Of a stretch of 64,000 bases of DNA, positions 44,112 through 53,795 are shown piece by piece. The notes under the pieces were generated by a model. The model saw only the letters and a program-made list of their open reading frames with translations, was not told the DNA's origin and did not search any database. Within the stretch, counting starts at the first letter, position 1. Every line of letters begins with the position of its first letter. The translations under genes and the position numbers were made by a program. The DNA is from Kiloniellaceae bacterium (GTDB taxonomy: Bacteria > Pseudomonadota > Alphaproteobacteria > Kiloniellales > J153): the NCBI GenBank assembly GCA_021776115.1, contig JAJFGN010000069.1, forward strand, positions 1 through 64,000, written 5' to 3'.

Positions 44112-45631
44112 TTGCTTTCGTGGTTGTCGGCGATCCAACGGTCGAGCAGCCGAACGCCAAAGCCGGTCCCGCCCTTGGGCACAGTCGGTTTATCCTGACT
44201 CGACCAAGTCGTCCCGGCGATATCGAGATGGGCCCAGGGCGTCCCCTTCTTGACGAAACGCTGCAGAAATTGCGCCGCCGTGATCGAGCCGCCGGCGCGG
44301 TTGCCCACGTTCTTCATGTCGGCGGCCTGGCTATCGATCGCCTTGTCATAAGATTCGCCGGGCGCGGCCAGCGGCATACGCCAGATCGCCTCGCCCACGG
44401 ATTTTCCGGCGGCGGTCAGTTGATCCGATAACTTGTCGTCGTTGCTGAAAAGGCCGGCATGATCGTGGCCGAGGGCGACGATAATCGCCCCGGTCAGGGT
44501 CGCCAGATCGACAATGGCGCTCGGCTTGTATTTTTCCTGCACGTACCAAAGGGCGTCGGCGAGAACCAGGCGGCCTTCCGCGTCCGTATTGATCACCTCG
44601 ATGGTCTGGCCGGACATGGAAGTCACAATGTCGCCGGGGCGCTGAGCGGTCGAGGACGGCATGTTTTCCGCCAAAGCACAGATCCCAATGGCATCGACCT
44701 TCGCCTTGCGCCCGGCCAGCGCGCGCATCAGGCCGGTCACGACGCCGGCCCCGCCCATATCCCACTTCATGTCTTCCATGCCGCCGGCCGGCTTGATCGA
44801 AATGCCGCCGGTATCGAAGGTAACGCCCTTGCCGACAAAGGCGATTGGACCTGCCTTTTTGCCCTTGGAAGCACCCGCGCCCTTCCATTGCATGACCAGA
44901 AGCTGAGATTCCTGCGCCGACCCCTGGCCGACGCCGAGAAGCGCGCCCATGCCGAGCTTGCGCATCTCGCGCTCGCCGAGAGCCTGAACGGTCACACCAA
45001 GTTTCTCTAGTTTCTTAGCCTCGGCCACCAAGCTCTTGGGAAAAATCGCATTAGCCGGTTCGGACACCAGATCTCGTGTGAAAGTTACACCCTCAGCGAC
45101 TTTCTCCATCACCGCGAAGGCACGCTTGGCCGCGGCAGGATTCGCGACCATAACGGTGACGCTTTTCAAGCTCGGCTTGTCCTCCGGCTTTTCCTTGGTC
45201 TTGTACTTGTCGAAACGGTAGGACCGCAGGCTGGCCCCCAGAGCATAGCGCGCGGCCCGCTCCGCTGGCGCCGGCGCCACTCCCTCTAGTGAGTCGACCA
45301 TGAGGGTGACACCTTGCTCACCGGTGCCGCCCATACGGGCGACAATGGAACCACCTGTGTTCTCGAAGTCCAAGTCCTTCAGATCTTTCGTCTTCCCCAA
45401 GCCGACCAAGAGGACGCGGCTGTTACTCAGGCCAGCGGGGGCCACGAGATCCAGGATTTGCCCCTTCTTTCCTGAGAAGCGGCCCTGCTTGACGGCCCGG
45501 CTCAGCGCGCCACCGGCCGCCTTGTCCAAGGTTTCCGCGCTCGGCGAGAGCTTGCGGCCCTCCATCACCTCAACGGCGACGGCGCCGGTCTTCGGCAGCT
45601 TGGGCGCGGCGAAGTTGATTTTGACTTGCAT
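44108..45631 (-). CDS. pepA: Leucyl aminopeptidase (cytosol aminopeptidase, M17)
   Basis: A 507-residue M17 peptidase. The N-terminal macro-like domain spans about 1-165. The catalytic domain has VGKGVTFDTGGISIKPAGGM, with a metal and catalytic Lys. The M17 signature NTDAEGRL supplies Asp and Glu metal ligands and the catalytic Arg. It removes N-terminal residues from peptides in the cytoplasm, probably as a hexamer with two metals per subunit. The ATG at 45631 gives the family-typical MQVKINFA start; the frame reaching 45850 is rejected. It is divergent from lptF, so the 209 bases between them must hold both promoters. Confidence 0.95.
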   Translation of the reverse strand: MQVKINFAAPKLPKTGAVAVEVMEGRKLSPSAETLDKAAGGALSRAVKQGRFSGKKGQILDLVAPAGLSNSRVLLVGLGKTKDLKDLDFENTGGSIVARMGGTGEQGVTLMVDSLEGVAPAPAERAARYALGASLRSYRFDKYKTKEKPEDKPSLKSVTVMVANPAAAKRAFAVMEKVAEGVTFTRDLVSEPANAIFPKSLVAEAKKLEKLGVTVQALGEREMRKLGMGALLGVGQGSAQESQLLVMQWKGAGASKGKKAGPIAFVGKGVTFDTGGISIKPAGGMEDMKWDMGGAGVVTGLMRALAGRKAKVDAIGICALAENMPSSTAQRPGDIVTSMSGQTIEVINTDAEGRLVLADALWYVQEKYKPSAIVDLATLTGAIIVALGHDHAGLFSNDDKLSDQLTAAGKSVGEAIWRMPLAAPGESYDKAIDSQAADMKNVGNRAGGSITAAQFLQRFVKKGTPWAHLDIAGTTWSSQDKPTVPKGGTGFGVRLLDRWIADNHESK

Positions 45632-45840
45632 GAACGACCCCTTGGCAATGCGGGAGAGAGCGATTGGGGATGACCCAGCGTACGGCCCGCTCCCGCAGGT
45701 AAAGCGACGCAAGGCGACCCGGGTACTGCGATATCCGGCGCGCCGGGGATGTGTCAATGTTTTGTCGCGCGTGGGCGGCGGCAAATGACCCGACGAAGCC
45801 GCTTTTCCTTTATGTCGCCCGCGTTTATCGTGTGCATCAG

Positions 45841-46965
45841 ATGCGGGCAATCAACAGATACATCTTCACGCAGGCCTTTGTGGCAACAATTGCGATCACT
45901 CTTGGCCTGACCTTCGCCGTCTGGCTGACACAGTCATTGCGGCTGATCGATTTCATCGTCAATCGCGGCTTGCCCGCCAGCACGTTCTTTTCATTTATCG
46001 TGCTTCTGGTGCCATCCTTTGTCGGCATCGTCTTGCCGATCGCAGCCTTCTGCTCGGTGCTTTTCGTCTACTACAAGCTGACCATGGATAGCGAACTTGT
46101 CGTATTGCGCGCCGCAGGGTTATCGCAACTTCAACTGGCCCGCCCGGCGCTGCGCTTGGGCCTACTGGTCACCTTGGCGGTCTACAGCATCTCACTCTAT
46201 TTTTTGCCCGTCTCCTACCGGGCCTTCAAGGACTTGCAATACCGTCTGCGAAGCGACTTCACGACGGTCCTGCTGCAAGAAGGCGCCTTCAACACCGTGA
46301 CTGACGGCATTACGGTCTACGTCCGGGATCGCACCCCACAGGGTGAGCTTCTGGGTATTCTGGTGCATGACACCCGAGACCTTGAGAATCCCGTGACGAT
46401 GATGGCCGAACGCGGGGCGCTTGTTCGTAGCGATGACGGCCCGCGAGTCGTCATGTTCAATGGCAATAGGCAGCAACGGGATCCGGGTAACGGGCGGGTC
46501 TCATTACTCTATTTTGACCAGTACACAGTGGAGTTGGCCCAACTTAAGGAGACCGAGCTTACGCGCTGGCGCGAGCCCAAGGAACGCTTCATTACGGAAC
46601 TGTTCATCCAGGGCAGTCACCTGGGCGACAAGGAGTACCGGAAAGAGCTTGTAGCCGAGGGACATCAACGTCTGGTCATGCCTCTTTATAGTCTTTCTTT
46701 TGTCCTAATTGGCCTCGCCGCGATCCTAGCTGGAGAGTTCGACCGCCGTGGTCAAACGCGGCGGGTCCTATTTGCGATTCTTCTGATCGCGATTCTGGAG
46801 GGGCAGGCTCTCGCCCTGCACGACCTCGCGACCCGTACGGTCAACGCGATTCCGGCCATGTACGCGGGTGCAATCCTCCCGATTTTGGGAAGCCTGTACG
46901 CGCTTGTCCGGGTGCCACGTCGCCCAAGCCAACGCGCAGCGCCCCTTCCGGCGGCGCCGACATGA
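45841..46965 (+). CDS. lptF: LPS export ABC transporter permease
   Basis: A 374-residue YjgP/YjgQ-family permease. It begins RAINRYIFTQAFVATIAITL and has three N-terminal helices. A large periplasmic beta-jellyroll domain lies between about 125 and 265, and three further helices end near 355. LRAAGLSQLQLARPAL is the cytoplasmic coupling-helix region that contacts LptB. With LptG and LptB it extracts lipopolysaccharide from the inner membrane and pushes it along the LptA bridge. The ATG has only a weak ribosome binding site; the longer frame to 45751 enters the region of the pepA promoter. It overlaps lptG as ATGA. Confidence 0.93.
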   Translation: MRAINRYIFTQAFVATIAITLGLTFAVWLTQSLRLIDFIVNRGLPASTFFSFIVLLVPSFVGIVLPIAAFCSVLFVYYKLTMDSELVVLRAAGLSQLQLARPALRLGLLVTLAVYSISLYFLPVSYRAFKDLQYRLRSDFTTVLLQEGAFNTVTDGITVYVRDRTPQGELLGILVHDTRDLENPVTMMAERGALVRSDDGPRVVMFNGNRQQRDPGNGRVSLLYFDQYTVELAQLKETELTRWREPKERFITELFIQGSHLGDKEYRKELVAEGHQRLVMPLYSLSFVLIGLAAILAGEFDRRGQTRRVLFAILLIAILEGQALALHDLATRTVNAIPAMYAGAILPILGSLYALVRVPRRPSQRAAPLPAAPT

Positions 46966-48089
46966 CTCGCGCTCTTAGCGTTCCCGGGATGCGCCGGCTG
47001 CGCCTTTCCAGCACTATATCGGCCTATTTGGCGCGGCAGTATACGTTTTGGTACTTCGGCTTCCTGTTCGGCCTGACCGGAATCATCTTCTTGGTCAGCA
47101 CCGTCGATCTGCTAGACCGTCTCGCTAGTAAGAATGCCTCGCTTGGCGTGGTGTTTCGGATGGTGCTGTTGAAACTTCCGTACCTGGCAATCGAGGTAAT
47201 GCCCTTTACCGTGCTTCTGGCCGGCCTGACTTGTTTCTGGCGGCTAACCAGGGCCCATGAACTCGTCGTGACCCGTGCCGCCGGTGTATCGATCTGGCAA
47301 CTACTGGCGCCGGTTCTGGGTGTTGCGATATTTGTCGGTGTCGTCACCGTGGGCTTGCTGAATCCGGTGGCTTCCGTTCTCTTGGGGCGTTTCGAACAAC
47401 TCGAAGCGCGCTACGTCCGCAATCAGGCGAGCACTTTGGCGGTCTCTCAGAGCGGCCTGTGGCTGCGTCAGGCTGACCAAGATGGGCAGTCCGTGATCCA
47501 CGCCAGGCGCGTAACCAGCGATCCCTTAGTGCTTTATGGAGTTACGGTGTTTCACCTTACCCCGCAGGATCGGTTTCGCGCGCGCGTTGACGCTGAGCGG
47601 GCCGAGTTAGGGGATAAAGAGTGGCGTTTTTATAATGCTTTGCGGTCCACCCCTGGCGGAACGCCGCAAGAATTCAAGCAGCTAGAACTCGCCACGGAGC
47701 TGACGCACGAGAAAATACTGGATAGCTTCGCGCCGCCCGAAACAATCTCGTTTTGGAGTCTGCCCGGTTTTATCAAGCTCCTCGAAAACGCTGGGTTTTC
47801 AGCGGTCCGCCACAAATTGCAGTTGCACCGCCTGCTCGCGATACCGGTGCTCTTTGCCGCCATGATCTTACTAGCAGCCACTTTTTCGCTGCGTACCCAG
47901 CGGCGCGGGCGTGTCGGTCTGGTGATTCTGGGCGGCGTTTTGACGGGGTTTCTGGTTTATTTCCTGTCAAACTTCGTTTTCGCGCTCGGTCTCTCGGCCA
48001 AGATTCCAGTCATCCTCGCGGCTTGGACTCCCGCCGGCGTTAGCCTCATGCTCGGTGTCGCGATGCTGCTTCACTTGGAAGACGGATAG
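46962..48089 (+). CDS. lptG: LPS export ABC transporter permease
   Basis: A 375-residue partner of LptF with the same plan: three N-terminal helices, a periplasmic jellyroll domain and three C-terminal helices. ISAYLARQYTFWYFGFLFGL opens the core, and TRAAGVSIWQLLAPVLG is the coupling region. The heterodimer forms the lateral gate for lipopolysaccharide. The start overlaps lptF by 4 bases, and lptD follows after 9 bases, so the three export genes are one transcription unit. The LptB, LptC and LptA partners are encoded elsewhere. Confidence 0.93.
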   Translation: MTRALSVPGMRRLRLSSTISAYLARQYTFWYFGFLFGLTGIIFLVSTVDLLDRLASKNASLGVVFRMVLLKLPYLAIEVMPFTVLLAGLTCFWRLTRAHELVVTRAAGVSIWQLLAPVLGVAIFVGVVTVGLLNPVASVLLGRFEQLEARYVRNQASTLAVSQSGLWLRQADQDGQSVIHARRVTSDPLVLYGVTVFHLTPQDRFRARVDAERAELGDKEWRFYNALRSTPGGTPQEFKQLELATELTHEKILDSFAPPETISFWSLPGFIKLLENAGFSAVRHKLQLHRLLAIPVLFAAMILLAATFSLRTQRRGRVGLVILGGVLTGFLVYFLSNFVFALGLSAKIPVILAAWTPAGVSLMLGVAMLLHLEDG

Positions 48090-48098
48090 CGCCGGGCC

Positions 48099-50306
48099 AT
48101 GCCGGGGGGCGGAAGGGTAGCGTATCGGAGTCTCGCGGGCGCGGTCATGCTCCTGGGCGCTTTGGCGATTGGGGCCACGTCGGTCTCCGCGCAGGCCCCT
48201 GGGAGCGATGAGCCCGCCCTTATTAGCGCTGACAAGATGTCTTACGACGAAAATCTCAGTGTGGTGACAGCCACGGGCAATGTCGAGGTATCCCAGGGCG
48301 GGCGCGTCTTGCTGGCCGATACAGTCTCCTACAACCAGCGGACTGAGGTCGTCACGGCATCCGGCAGCGTCACCCTGATGGAACCCGGCGGCGATATTAT
48401 TTTTGCCGACTTTGTCGAACTCACCGACGATATGCGCGAAGGTTTCATCCGCGACATTCGAGTCTTGATGGCGGATCGCAGTCGTCTCGCAGCGGCTAGC
48501 GGTTTGCGAAGCGGCGGCCGCAAGACCGTATTCCGTAAAGGCGTGTTCAGCCCGTGCGAGTTGTGCCGAGACGATCCGAACCGGGCGCCGCTTTGGCAGC
48601 TGAAAGCCCTGGAAATCGAGCACGACCAGGAGGAGCGGGTGATCCGCTATCGCGATGCCTGGATGGAGATTTTCGGCGTGCCGGTCATGTATGTGCCGTA
48701 CTTTGAGCATCCCGACCCCACGGTAGAACGCAAGTCGGGTTTTTTGGCGCCGTCTTTCGGCAGTACGGAGATCCTCGGTACGACCTTTCAGCAACCCTAC
48801 TACTGGGTCATAGGGTCGAACAGCGATGTCACCATTGCCCCTATCATCACCGGTGAACAGGGTGCTGTCTTGACCGGCCAATACCGGCACCTATTTCCGC
48901 GCGCAAGACTCGACCTGCGTGGCAGCGCCACCATCGCGGACCGCGAGAACAACGACGGCACCATCGAGACAGACCAATTCCGGGGTCACATCGACAGCAC
49001 CCTACGCTTCGATATCAACGATACTTGGCGCGCCGGCGCCGATATTCAGCGCTCGACCGACGATACCTACCTTCGAATTTATAACTTCTCGGACGATCGT
49101 ACTTTGACCTCGCGGGCCTTCGTAGAGGGGTTCAATGGCCGCAACTATTTGAGCGCTAACAGTTACGCCTTTCAGGGGCTACGCGCGACGGACCGCCAAG
49201 CGGAATCGCCCATCGTCCTGCCCTTTGTGGGGTACAACTTCACCAGCGAACCGGGCGCCGGCGGCGGCCGCTACAAATTCGACGGCGACCTCTTGGTGCT
49301 GACTAGGGAAGAAGGCCGAGACAGCCGGCGCATATCGACCCTCACCGGTTGGGAACTCCCCTATACCGGCGCGCTCGGCGATATTTACACCTTCACGGCG
49401 CAAGTCCAGGCGGACGCGTACTGGACTAACGGCGTCGATCCGGAAAGCAACGACGTCAACCCCAGCGTCCCTACGTCTAGCGATGCGACTGGCCGTATTT
49501 TCCCTCAGTTGGCGGCGAACTGGCGATATCCCTGGGTTCGTAGCTCCACCGGTGTTCACCAGGTTATCCAACCGATGGCCCAACTTGTCCTGGCGCCGGG
49601 AGGAGCGAATCCGGACGAGATACCGAACGAGGACAGCCTGGATTTCGAGTTCGACGATACGAACTTGTTTAGTCTGAACCGCTTTCCGGGCCGCGATAGG
49701 GTCGACCCGGGATCCCGAGTGGACTACGGTTTGAAGTGGACCGCGAACGGCGAGGAAAGTGGTTTTGTGAGCGCCTTTCTAGGGCAAAGCTACCGTCTGA
49801 ACGAGCCGGACGTTTTTCCCGAGGGCTCTGGAATATCGGAAAACCTGTCTGATATTGTGGGGCGGATTCAGGTCGCTCCGATTCGCCAACTCGATCTCAC
49901 TTACCGGACGCGCTTGGATAAGGACGACTTTACGGCGCGACGAAGCGAGGTCGATCTTCAGGTTGGCCCACCGGCTTTAAGCCTCAATCTCAACTACATA
50001 TTCGTCGATTCCCAGACCGGGGAAGACGAGTTCGAGGACCGGGAGGAAGTGAATTGGACCCTGAGATCCCAAATCTCTAGATATTGGTCTCTTTTCGGCG
50101 GCCAGCGGATCGATCTGGAAGCGGATGAAACTCGGCAGATCCGGATCGGCGCCAACTATCACGATGAGTGCTTCCAGATTCAAGTCGTTGCCGAACGAAA
50201 CTTCTTCTCCGACCGAGAAATCGAGCCTGAGGACGCCTTTTTCGTCAACGTCGTATTCAAGTACCTGGGCGGGGTGTCCAGCACCGGGCTCGGCGCGGCG
50301 CAATAA
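48099..50306 (+). CDS. lptD: Outer-membrane LPS assembly protein
   Basis: A 735-residue outer-membrane translocon for lipopolysaccharide. The signal peptide (about 1-31) ends near SVSAQA. Residues about 40-150 form the OstA/LptA-like jellyroll (ISADKMSYDENLSVVTATGN). The remainder is the large beta-barrel, with alternating hydrophobic strands and aromatic turns. FSPCELCRDD and the C-terminal HDECFQIQ give cysteines that probably form the inter-domain disulfides. It works with the LptE lipoprotein, which is not seen here. lptFG upstream and surA downstream make a compact envelope-biogenesis cluster. Confidence 0.94.
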   Translation: MPGGGRVAYRSLAGAVMLLGALAIGATSVSAQAPGSDEPALISADKMSYDENLSVVTATGNVEVSQGGRVLLADTVSYNQRTEVVTASGSVTLMEPGGDIIFADFVELTDDMREGFIRDIRVLMADRSRLAAASGLRSGGRKTVFRKGVFSPCELCRDDPNRAPLWQLKALEIEHDQEERVIRYRDAWMEIFGVPVMYVPYFEHPDPTVERKSGFLAPSFGSTEILGTTFQQPYYWVIGSNSDVTIAPIITGEQGAVLTGQYRHLFPRARLDLRGSATIADRENNDGTIETDQFRGHIDSTLRFDINDTWRAGADIQRSTDDTYLRIYNFSDDRTLTSRAFVEGFNGRNYLSANSYAFQGLRATDRQAESPIVLPFVGYNFTSEPGAGGGRYKFDGDLLVLTREEGRDSRRISTLTGWELPYTGALGDIYTFTAQVQADAYWTNGVDPESNDVNPSVPTSSDATGRIFPQLAANWRYPWVRSSTGVHQVIQPMAQLVLAPGGANPDEIPNEDSLDFEFDDTNLFSLNRFPGRDRVDPGSRVDYGLKWTANGEESGFVSAFLGQSYRLNEPDVFPEGSGISENLSDIVGRIQVAPIRQLDLTYRTRLDKDDFTARRSEVDLQVGPPALSLNLNYIFVDSQTGEDEFEDREEVNWTLRSQISRYWSLFGGQRIDLEADETRQIRIGANYHDECFQIQVVAERNFFSDREIEPEDAFFVNVVFKYLGGVSSTGLGAAQ

Positions 50307-50432
50307 ACTTTCCAAGGCGCAGAACCGGTCGACCCGCGTTGTGCCAGCGCGGTGCGGGCATTATATTTCTCGGGCCGGAACCGACCGGTGAGACCTACGC
50401 CAAAGGGATCTGGGAGGGGCACGCTACCAGCC

Positions 50433-51680
50433 ATGCTGAAGCCGATCAAAATTGCGTTAGCGGCCGTGTTTTTCTTGTTTACCGCGAGCCTCGCGGCTCC
50501 GGCGCAGGAAATTTCGCGTGCGGCCGCGGTGGTCAACGACGACATCGTCTCTATGCTCGATGTGAAGCAGCGCCTTCTGCTGTCAATTCTTTCGACCGGC
50601 CAGCAGGACACACCGGAGCTGCGCCAGCGCATGTTGTCGCAAGTGGTTCGCGGCCTCATAGACGAGCGACTTCAGGCACAGGAAGCGGAACGTCTGGATA
50701 TCAAGGTTTCCGACGCGCAAATTGAGACCGCGATCGACGACATTTCCAGCAATAACAAAATGACCAAAGCGGACTTCCTGAAAGCCCTGGATTCGAGGGG
50801 CATAATGCCCGAGTCCTTCACCGACCAAGTTCGGGCGCAAATAGTCTGGCAATCCCTTATTGCCCGCCGAATCCGTCCCTCCGCGCAGGTTTCCGAAGAC
50901 GAGATCGAAGATGCGATACGGCGGGTGCAGGCTAACCGTGGCACAACCTTGCGTCGTATTTCGGAGATTTTCATGTCGGTCGACAATCCGGACCAGGATG
51001 AGGAGATCCGGCGCAACGCCGAGAGGATTGTCGAGCAGCTGCGTGCGAAAGCCGAGTTTGGCGCCCTGGCGCGCCAGTTCTCTGAATCCGCGACGGCACT
51101 GCGCAATGGGGACATCGGCTGGGTGCAAAAAGGCCAGTTGCCGGACGAGATAGATCGGACCCTGGAATCGATGGAGCCTGGGCAAGTATCGAAGCCTATT
51201 CGGACCCTGGCCGGGTACCACATCATCTGGCTGCGCGACGAACGCCAAAGCGCGGAAGGCGACGTTACGCTGGAGCTGAAGCAGCTCCTCTTTGCCCTCC
51301 CTCCGGATTCAAACGCCGCGCAGCAAGAGGACGCTCTCGCGCGCGCCCAGAATGCCCGCACCAAGGTGACCGGCTGTCAGGATGTCGAGTCCTTGGCCCA
51401 ATCGGTCGGCTCGCCAGGTTCAGGCAGCCTTGGAAAAATGAAGCTGGCCGAATTGCCGCCAGCGATTCAAGGGGCGGTTCGCGGGCTCGCTACCGGTCAA
51501 ACCAGCGAACCCATTGCCCTGCCCGCCGGCATCAGCCTCTTGGTCGTGTGCAATCGCGAGGACAGTGGAATTGACCGGGACCGAATCGGCAAAAGGCTGT
51601 CGGAAGAACGGCTGAACGTGGAAGCACGAAAGTTCATGCGTAATTTGCGGCTCGATGCCAACGTGGACATCCGGATATGA
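50433..51680 (+). CDS. surA: Periplasmic peptidyl-prolyl isomerase and chaperone
   Basis: A 415-residue SurA-like protein. The signal peptide is LKPIKIALAAVFFLF-type and is cleaved near APA-QE at 24. The N-terminal chaperone domain spans about 25-165. A parvulin domain follows, with ISEIFMSV, ALARQFSES, GDIGWV and PIRTLAGYHIIWL as its hallmarks. A second, degenerate parvulin-like part and a C-terminal helix complete it. It helps fold outer-membrane barrels such as LptD, encoded just before it. ATG 50433 is preferred because the signal peptide begins there. The stop overlaps pdxA by 4 bases. Confidence 0.92.
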   Translation: MLKPIKIALAAVFFLFTASLAAPAQEISRAAAVVNDDIVSMLDVKQRLLLSILSTGQQDTPELRQRMLSQVVRGLIDERLQAQEAERLDIKVSDAQIETAIDDISSNNKMTKADFLKALDSRGIMPESFTDQVRAQIVWQSLIARRIRPSAQVSEDEIEDAIRRVQANRGTTLRRISEIFMSVDNPDQDEEIRRNAERIVEQLRAKAEFGALARQFSESATALRNGDIGWVQKGQLPDEIDRTLESMEPGQVSKPIRTLAGYHIIWLRDERQSAEGDVTLELKQLLFALPPDSNAAQQEDALARAQNARTKVTGCQDVESLAQSVGSPGSGSLGKMKLAELPPAIQGAVRGLATGQTSEPIALPAGISLLVVCNREDSGIDRDRIGKRLSEERLNVEARKFMRNLRLDANVDIRI

Positions 51681-52747
51681 CCGGCGGCCGGCCGACGGCC
51701 GGTCGCGCCGCGAAAACGCCTCTAGCGGTGACTATGGGAGAGCCGGCCGGAATAGCGGCCGAGATCACGCTTATGGCGTGGCGCGCCGCGCATGCCGCTT
51801 CGGCTGGATCAAACGGCCCAAGTAGCGCCTTCTTCACGATTGCCGACCCCGAAGCCCTGAAAAGCATGTCGGGCAGGCTTGGCCTATCGGTTCCCGTCGC
51901 CACGATTTCGGCAGCCAAGGAAGCGGTGGCGGTTTTTGAGCACGCGCTACCCGTCCTACCGCTGACTCTGGCCGCGCCCGTCCGTGTGGGGTTCCCAAAT
52001 CCTGGGCACGCCCCTGCCGTGGTTGAGTCGGTTGAGCGCGCCGTTGCGCTTGTCAGCGCCGGAGACGCCGCGGCCATCGTGACCAACCCGGTCCACAAGA
52101 AAGTTCTTTATGGCACGGGCTTCCGGCACCCCGGCCACACCGAATTCTTGGCCGCTCTGGCAGGTGGCGGCGAGGCGCCCGTCATGATGCTGGCCTGCCC
52201 CGGCCTGCGCGTCGTCCCGGTCACCGTACATTTGCCCCTCGCCAAGGCCCTCGCGGCGCTCACCAAAGACGTTATCGTCCACGCTGGGCGGGTTACCGCC
52301 GCCGCGCTGCGCCGGGATTTTGGGATCGCCAAGCCGCGTCTGGCAGTCGCCGGATTGAACCCACACGCGGGAGAACACGGCGCCCTGGGCGACGAGGAAA
52401 TACAAATCATAGCCCCGGCCGTGGCGGCCTTGCGCGCGGAAGGATTCCTGGTCACCGGCCCGGAGCCGGCCGATACCTTATTTCACGCCGAGGCGCGCCA
52501 AGGTTACGACGCGGTCTTATGCATGTACCACGATCAGGCCCTGATCCCGCTTAAAACCATAGATTTTGAAAATGGCGTGAATATTACGCTGGGCTTGCCC
52601 TTCGTCCGCACCTCTCCCGACCATGGCACGGCCTTGAGCATCGCCGGTCAGGGTATCGCCAGCCCAGCCAGCTTAATCGCCGCTCTGGCCACCGCCCGCC
52701 GCATGTTCGACGCGCGCGCTAAAGTATCGCAAGGCGCACTTGCCTAG
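51677..52747 (+). CDS. pdxA: 4-hydroxythreonine-4-phosphate dehydrogenase
   Basis: A 356-residue enzyme of the DXP-dependent pyridoxal phosphate pathway. It oxidises 4-phosphohydroxy-L-threonine with NAD, and the product decarboxylates. AVTMGEPAGIAAEIT is the N-terminal phosphate-binding block. VTNPVHKKVLYGTGFRHPGH carries the first zinc-ligand histidine. LNPHAGEHGALGDEE and MYHDQALIPLK carry the others, and TSPDHGTALSIAGQG follows. The start forms an ATGA overlap with surA, and the 3' end overlaps rsmA by 8 bases, an order shared by many proteobacteria. Confidence 0.95.
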   Translation: MTGGRPTAGRAAKTPLAVTMGEPAGIAAEITLMAWRAAHAASAGSNGPSSAFFTIADPEALKSMSGRLGLSVPVATISAAKEAVAVFEHALPVLPLTLAAPVRVGFPNPGHAPAVVESVERAVALVSAGDAAAIVTNPVHKKVLYGTGFRHPGHTEFLAALAGGGEAPVMMLACPGLRVVPVTVHLPLAKALAALTKDVIVHAGRVTAAALRRDFGIAKPRLAVAGLNPHAGEHGALGDEEIQIIAPAVAALRAEGFLVTGPEPADTLFHAEARQGYDAVLCMYHDQALIPLKTIDFENGVNITLGLPFVRTSPDHGTALSIAGQGIASPASLIAALATARRMFDARAKVSQGALA

Positions 52748-53594
52748 CACGGATCCAGAGCTTCCGCCGCTTCGCGACGTCATTGCCCGCTACGGCCTCG
52801 GCGCACGTAAAAGCCTGGGCCAGCATTTTCTGCTCGACCTCAACCTAACCGCGCGCGTTGCGCGCGCCGCAGGGGACCTTGAACGCGGTACGGTCATTGA
52901 GGTCGGCCCCGGTCCCGGTGGCCTAACCCGCGGCCTCTTGGCCGCGGGGGCGCACCGGGTCATCGCGATCGAAAAAGACGCGCGGTGCCTTTCGGCGCTG
53001 GGGGATTTGGCCCTAGCCTATCCGGGCCGCCTGGAGATCATCGCAGGCGACGCGCTGCGGATCGATGCCGCGAGCTTGGGTGCGCCACCGCGCCGTATCG
53101 TGGCCAACCTGCCCTACAATGTCGCCACGCCCTTGCTGGTGCGTTGGCTGGAGTCCATTGCCCAAACACCGGACTCTTTCGCGTGCCTGGTGCTGATGTT
53201 CCAAAAGGAAGTTGCGGACCGCCTGGTCGCTGTGCCGAGGACCAAGGCCTATGGCCGCCTCAGCATTCTCACCCAATGGCTCTGTGAGGTCCGCCCCTTA
53301 TTCGACGTGCCGGCCCGCGCCTTCACGCCGCCGCCCAAGGTTACCTCGAGTGTTGTCGGCCTATGGCCAAGACCGACCCCCCTTGCCCCAGCGCGCTTGG
53401 AGACCTTGGCGCGTGTGACCGCCGCAGCTTTCGGACAGCGGCGCAAGATGCTGCGCCAGAGTCTGAAGAGCCTGGGCGTCGATGTCGGGCCTCTAATCGC
53501 CGCGGCCGAAGTGCCGGAAACCGCGCGCGCCGAGGAACTGGACGTGGCGTCATTTTGCGCCATGGCGCGGGCCCTGGACGATACGGCGTCCTAG
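52740..53594 (+). CDS. rsmA: 16S rRNA (adenine1518/1519-N6)-dimethyltransferase
   Basis: A 284-residue KsgA-type enzyme that dimethylates two adjacent adenines in the helix 45 loop of 16S rRNA, late in small-subunit assembly. SLGQHFLLDLNLT opens the fold. The SAM motif is VIEVGPGPGGLTRGLL, the acidic residue of motif II is in IAIEKDARC, and the catalytic NLPYN motif is present. Its C-terminal helical domain ends near ASFCAMARAL. The start appears to be TTG at 52740, inside the end of pdxA, with CAAGGCG just upstream. It is the last gene of the lptF-to-rsmA block. Confidence 0.94.
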   Translation: MPSTDPELPPLRDVIARYGLGARKSLGQHFLLDLNLTARVARAAGDLERGTVIEVGPGPGGLTRGLLAAGAHRVIAIEKDARCLSALGDLALAYPGRLEIIAGDALRIDAASLGAPPRRIVANLPYNVATPLLVRWLESIAQTPDSFACLVLMFQKEVADRLVAVPRTKAYGRLSILTQWLCEVRPLFDVPARAFTPPPKVTSSVVGLWPRPTPLAPARLETLARVTAAAFGQRRKMLRQSLKSLGVDVGPLIAAAEVPETARAEELDVASFCAMARALDDTAS

Positions 53595-53635
53595 CTCACC
53601 GCCGGCATGTTTCAACGAGGATTCCGTCCGATTCG

Positions 53636-53667
53636 ATTTCCCTGTTATTCCCTCAGAACAGGGAAAT
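53636..53667. repeat. Inverted repeat with perfect 11-bp arms between convergent genes
   Basis: ATTTCCCTGTT at 53636-53646 pairs with AACAGGGAAAT at 53657-53667 around a 10-base loop that itself contains ATTCCCT. It lies between rsmA and gmk, which converge, so it could end or stabilise both transcripts. No U-tract follows on either strand, which separates it from a standard terminator. The nearby 130 bases hold no gene. Confidence 0.7.
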
Positions 53668-53795
53668 AAAAACTCCGGAATCGGAGCCACCGCCCAAACC
53701 TCGCGGGCCAAGACTAGCACCCGCTCCAACCCAGGCAACATATAACCTGGGGAAAACGAGAGGCCTAGGAGAGAGGCCGTGATGGGCGAATCCGC

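Noticed and set aside
53636-53667. Rho-independent terminator for rsmA or gmk
   Set aside because: The stem is good, but neither strand has a T-tract directly after it; recorded only as an inverted repeat.
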